From positions 1 to 6,932 of the forward strand of contig JAQUEL010000091.1 in assembly GCA_028685295.1 (NCBI GenBank): 6,932 nucleotides of DNA, read 5' to 3'. A program made the translations under genes and the position numbers. Every line of letters begins with the position of its first letter. Position 1 is the stretch's first letter. The DNA is from a bacterium (GTDB taxonomy: Bacteria; UBP13; UBA5359). This document shows, in pieces, positions 5,651 to 6,932 of this stretch. The notes under the pieces were generated by a model. That model searched no databases and was not told the DNA's origin. It saw only the letters and a list, made by a program, of their open reading frames with translations.

Positions 5651-6027
5651 TCCTGGCGCTCCTCTGAATAGGTAATGGAATTACCCGGGGTTTCCCAGAC
5701 CGTCACCTCCAGAAGCTCAGCCCCCTGAAGCTCCACCAGAGGCTGCATAACCGCATATATATGGGCAGCAATATGTTCAGCCGAAGGATTGCGATCTTTA
5801 AAGGCTTCCAGATCGTTGAGCAGCGTATGATCCATCTCATCGATGGCAACGTGAAGAATACGCCGCATCTCCTTGAAATCCAGCACCAAGCCCAGACGAT
5901 CCAGCTTATCCCTGGCAGCCACGGCTCTGATGGTATACGTATGCCCGTGCAGATTCTCACAGCTCCCCTGATAGCCGCGCAGAAAATGGGCAGCGTCAAA
6001 TTGTCCCTCGACGCTTATTTTATACAT
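5647..6027 (-). CDS. queD: 6-carboxy-5,6,7,8-tetrahydropterin synthase QueD
   Basis: This 126-residue enzyme of the PTPS/QueD family converts 7,8-dihydroneopterin triphosphate into 6-carboxytetrahydropterin, the first dedicated step to preQ0 after GTP cyclohydrolase. The zinc-binding histidines are visible at 14 (F-D-A-A-H) and at 27 and 29 (L-H-G-H), with the catalytic Cys at 23 in G-S-C-E-N-L-H-G-H. E-M-D-H at 64-67, S-A-E-H at 82-85 and the late W-E-T-P Glu at 112 are also in place. The C-x3-H-x-H spacing is the QueD type. I chose the ATG at 6027, which gives the normal family length: it follows the RmlC-like stop by five bases, with GAGG just upstream. A TTG start at 6054 would add nine residues, overlap the previous gene and has no ribosome site. 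Its stop overlaps the queC start (ATGA). Confidence 0.94.
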   Translation of the reverse strand: MYKISVEGQFDAAHFLRGYQGSCENLHGHTYTIRAVAARDKLDRLGLVLDFKEMRRILHVAIDEMDHTLLNDLEAFKDRNPSAEHIAAHIYAVMQPLVELQGAELLEVTVWETPGNSITYSEERQE

Positions 6028-6032
6028 CTTCC

Positions 6033-6488
6033 TCACCCCATCTTTATACCCCAATCATAAGGTATCTGATCAGTATCATACGGCAGACGATGCTCATCAG
6101 GAGCAGAGTAATTATAAAGCTCAGTAGGCACATTGACTATCAGTGTCGTATCACCCGCAATACCCTTGAACCCATGCATCACCATGGGAGGTATGACCAG
6201 CAGCAACGGATTTTTCTCACCCATGAAAAACTCATTAATCCGGCCGTATGTAGATGATTCAGGACGGCTGTCATACAGCACAACCTTGGCCATGCCCTGC
6301 AGACAGATAAATCTATCAGTCTGTATCTTATGATAGTGCCAGCCCTTGACCACCCCCTTATAAACCGCCGTCACATACACCTGACCGACCTTATCGAACT
6401 CTTTCCAATCGCTGCGCAGCATCTCCATCAGATAGCCCCGCTCATCGGATATCAAATTAAGCTTCCTGGTTCCGACCCCTTCTATCAT
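6033..6488 (-). CDS. RmlC-like cupin, dTDP-4-dehydrorhamnose 3,5-epimerase family (short form)
   Basis: This 151-residue protein resembles the dTDP-4-keto-6-deoxysugar 3,5-epimerases (RmlC/RfbC). Visible family marks are G-W-H-Y-H-K at 49-54 in the place of the catalytic-His motif R-G-L-H-Y-Q, L-Q-G-x-A at 63-67, Y-D-S-R-P at 72-76 followed by Y-G, M-H-G-F at 104-107 matching A-H-G-F, and Y-N-Y-S-A-P-D-E at 125-132 matching the Y-x-P-x-x-E stretch. It is about 30 residues shorter than classical RmlC (around 180), and a Lys stands where RmlC has Arg before the catalytic-His motif, so its substrate may differ. I chose the ATG at 6486-6488 because AAAGGAGG lies five bases upstream; the frame stays open to an ATG at 6566, but that one lacks a good ribosome site and adds 26 low-complexity residues. 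It ends five bases before queD and so may be co-transcribed with the que genes as well as with the upstream sugar gene. Confidence 0.8.
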   Translation of the reverse strand: MIEGVGTRKLNLISDERGYLMEMLRSDWKEFDKVGQVYVTAVYKGVVKGWHYHKIQTDRFICLQGMAKVVLYDSRPESSTYGRINEFFMGEKNPLLLVIPPMVMHGFKGIAGDTTLIVNVPTELYNYSAPDEHRLPYDTDQIPYDWGIKMG

Positions 6489-6493
6489 CGCTG

Positions 6494-6501
6494 CCTCCTT
6501 T
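6494..6501 (-). promoter_or_regulatory. Ribosome binding site fixing the start of the RmlC-like gene
   Basis: On the minus strand the bases read AAAGGAGG, close to a perfect anti-16S match, with five bases before the ATG at 6488-6486. This favours the 151-residue protein over the longer open frame that begins at 6566. Confidence 0.8.
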
Positions 6502-6522
6502 AAGAGCGCCCTTCGGGCACAG

Positions 6523-6555
6523 TTGCTGGTTCCTGTTTGTTTGTTGTTGGTTTCA
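6523..6555. repeat. Degenerate heptamer-type repeat stretch
   Basis: On the + strand TTGTTGG at 6544-6550 differs in one base from the TTGTCGG unit at 3583-3617, and both are followed by the same TTTCA. The shared stretch is TTGT(C/T)GGTTTCA(A/G)G. TTGCTGG at 6523-6529 is a weaker copy. Only one good unit is present, so its membership in the same repeat family is plausible but not proven. Confidence 0.35.
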
Positions 6556-6602
6556 GGCCCACACATAAGCCTTTTTCCGCCTTCGACGGCTTGCTATTTC
6601 AT

Positions 6603-6932
6603 TTATCGGCTGCCGTACATTCTATCATAATAGTCTTGATAGGCACCGCTTCTGACCCGCTCCCACCAGTCACGATTATCCAAATACCATGCCACCGTGC
6701 AACGCAGCCCTTCGTCAAGCTCAGTTTCAGGCCGCCAGTTCAGTTCACGGACAGCCTTGTCAAAAGCTATGGCGTAACGCCTGTCATGCCCCGGCCGGTC
6801 CCTGACATAGCTGATAAGGCTTTCAGGCTTGCCAAGCAATGACAGGATGGATTTGACAATCAAGATATTGGAACGCTCGCTAGCTCCGCCAAAGTTATAT
6901 ACCTCTCCCGACCTTCCTTGATGCAAAACGGC
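6603..6932 (-). CDS. rfbB: dTDP-glucose 4,6-dehydratase, C-terminal part (partial at window edge)
   Basis: This is the last 109 codons of a gene whose start lies beyond the right edge. The frame is open to base 6932, and the visible sequence begins A-V-L-H-Q-G; the TTG at 6926-6924 is an internal leucine, not a start. The signature of the RmlB family (extended short-chain dehydrogenases that turn dTDP-glucose into dTDP-4-keto-6-deoxyglucose) is clear: G-E-x-Y-N-F-G-G near the visible start, then R-D-R-P-G-H-D-R-R-Y, the conserved substrate-binding stretch. Near the end come G-L-x-x-T-V-x-W-Y and a tail with paired tryptophans. The NAD-binding Rossmann half and the catalytic Tyr-Lys pair are outside the window. 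The enzyme is cytosolic and acts in nucleotide-sugar synthesis for surface polysaccharide. The next gene is an RmlC-like epimerase, the usual partner. Family assignment is secure; choosing rfbB over a close sugar-dehydratase paralogue is less so. Confidence 0.9.
   Translation of the reverse strand, partial: AVLHQGRSGEVYNFGGASERSNILIVKSILSLLGKPESLISYVRDRPGHDRRYAIAFDKAVRELNWRPETELDEGLRCTVAWYLDNRDWWERVRSGAYQDYYDRMYGSR

Larger units (their letters stand above)
6489..6602 (-). other. Intergenic region between rfbB and the RmlC-like gene
   Basis: This gap of 114 bases holds the ribosome binding site and a small hairpin just before it: GTGCCC and GGGCGC around a GAA loop, with one G-T wobble, followed by TCTT, which is too short a T-run to call a terminator. 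Further up is a C/A-rich stretch related to the heptamer repeat of the HgdB-like gene. I see no convincing -35/-10 promoter and no preQ1 riboswitch core here, so the que genes may depend on read-through from the sugar genes. Confidence 0.4.

Noticed and set aside
6489-6566. An N-terminal extension of the RmlC-like protein from the ATG at 6566
   Set aside because: There is no good ribosome site at 6566, the added residues are low-complexity repeat-derived, and a near-perfect AAAGGAGG precedes the ATG at 6488.
6489-6602. preQ1 riboswitch controlling the que genes
   Set aside because: No preQ1 aptamer core (C-rich loop pairing with an A-rich tail) can be made out, and the gap lies one gene upstream of queD.

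Overview
This window reads as chromosomal DNA of an anaerobic bacterium, most likely a Clostridia-type Firmicute. The grounds are a roughly balanced base composition, GGAGG-type ribosome binding sites, some GTG and TTG starts, an oxygen-sensitive 2-hydroxyacyl-CoA dehydratase/activase-type pair, and a TyrZ-like tyrosyl-tRNA synthetase. The taxonomic call is inference; no rRNA lies inside the window.

All nine genes lie on the minus strand, so transcription runs from right to left. In that order: the 3' end of a dTDP-glucose 4,6-dehydratase gene (6932-6603, cut by the window edge); a short RmlC-like sugar epimerase (6488-6033); queD (6027-5647); queC (5650-4967); a DUF366-family gene (4977-4408); queE (4406-3657); an HgdB-like Fe-S protein with a TTG start (3621-2563); its BcrA/HgdC-type ATPase activator (2566-1718); and tyrS (1612-269). 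From the RmlC-like gene to the activator the spacings run from an 11-base overlap to a 35-base gap, which looks like one transcription unit. tyrS follows after 105 bases and may be read from the same message.

The core, queD-queC-DUF366-queE, is a 7-deazaguanine (preQ0) module of the queuosine pathway. QueD makes 6-carboxytetrahydropterin, the radical-SAM enzyme QueE makes 7-carboxy-7-deazaguanine, and QueC turns that into preQ0. The DUF366 protein is embedded between queC and queE and has no assigned job. FolE (upstream) and QueF, Tgt, QueA and QueG/QueH (downstream) are not present here. The ATP-driven low-potential reductase-type pair directly after queE, and tyrS behind it (tRNA-Tyr is a queuosine-bearing tRNA), make this the most interesting part of the window.

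Two structural signals stand out. A heptanucleotide tandem repeat (GTCGGTT on the + strand, four perfect copies) lies inside the extreme 5' coding end of the HgdB-like gene. Because 7 is not a multiple of 3, a change in copy number would throw the gene out of frame. Weaker relatives of the heptamer sit at the 5' ends of other genes here. At the left edge, two tandem sigma-70-type promoters with exact 17-base spacers fire out of the window to the left, in an arrangement typical of rRNA or other stable-RNA operons.
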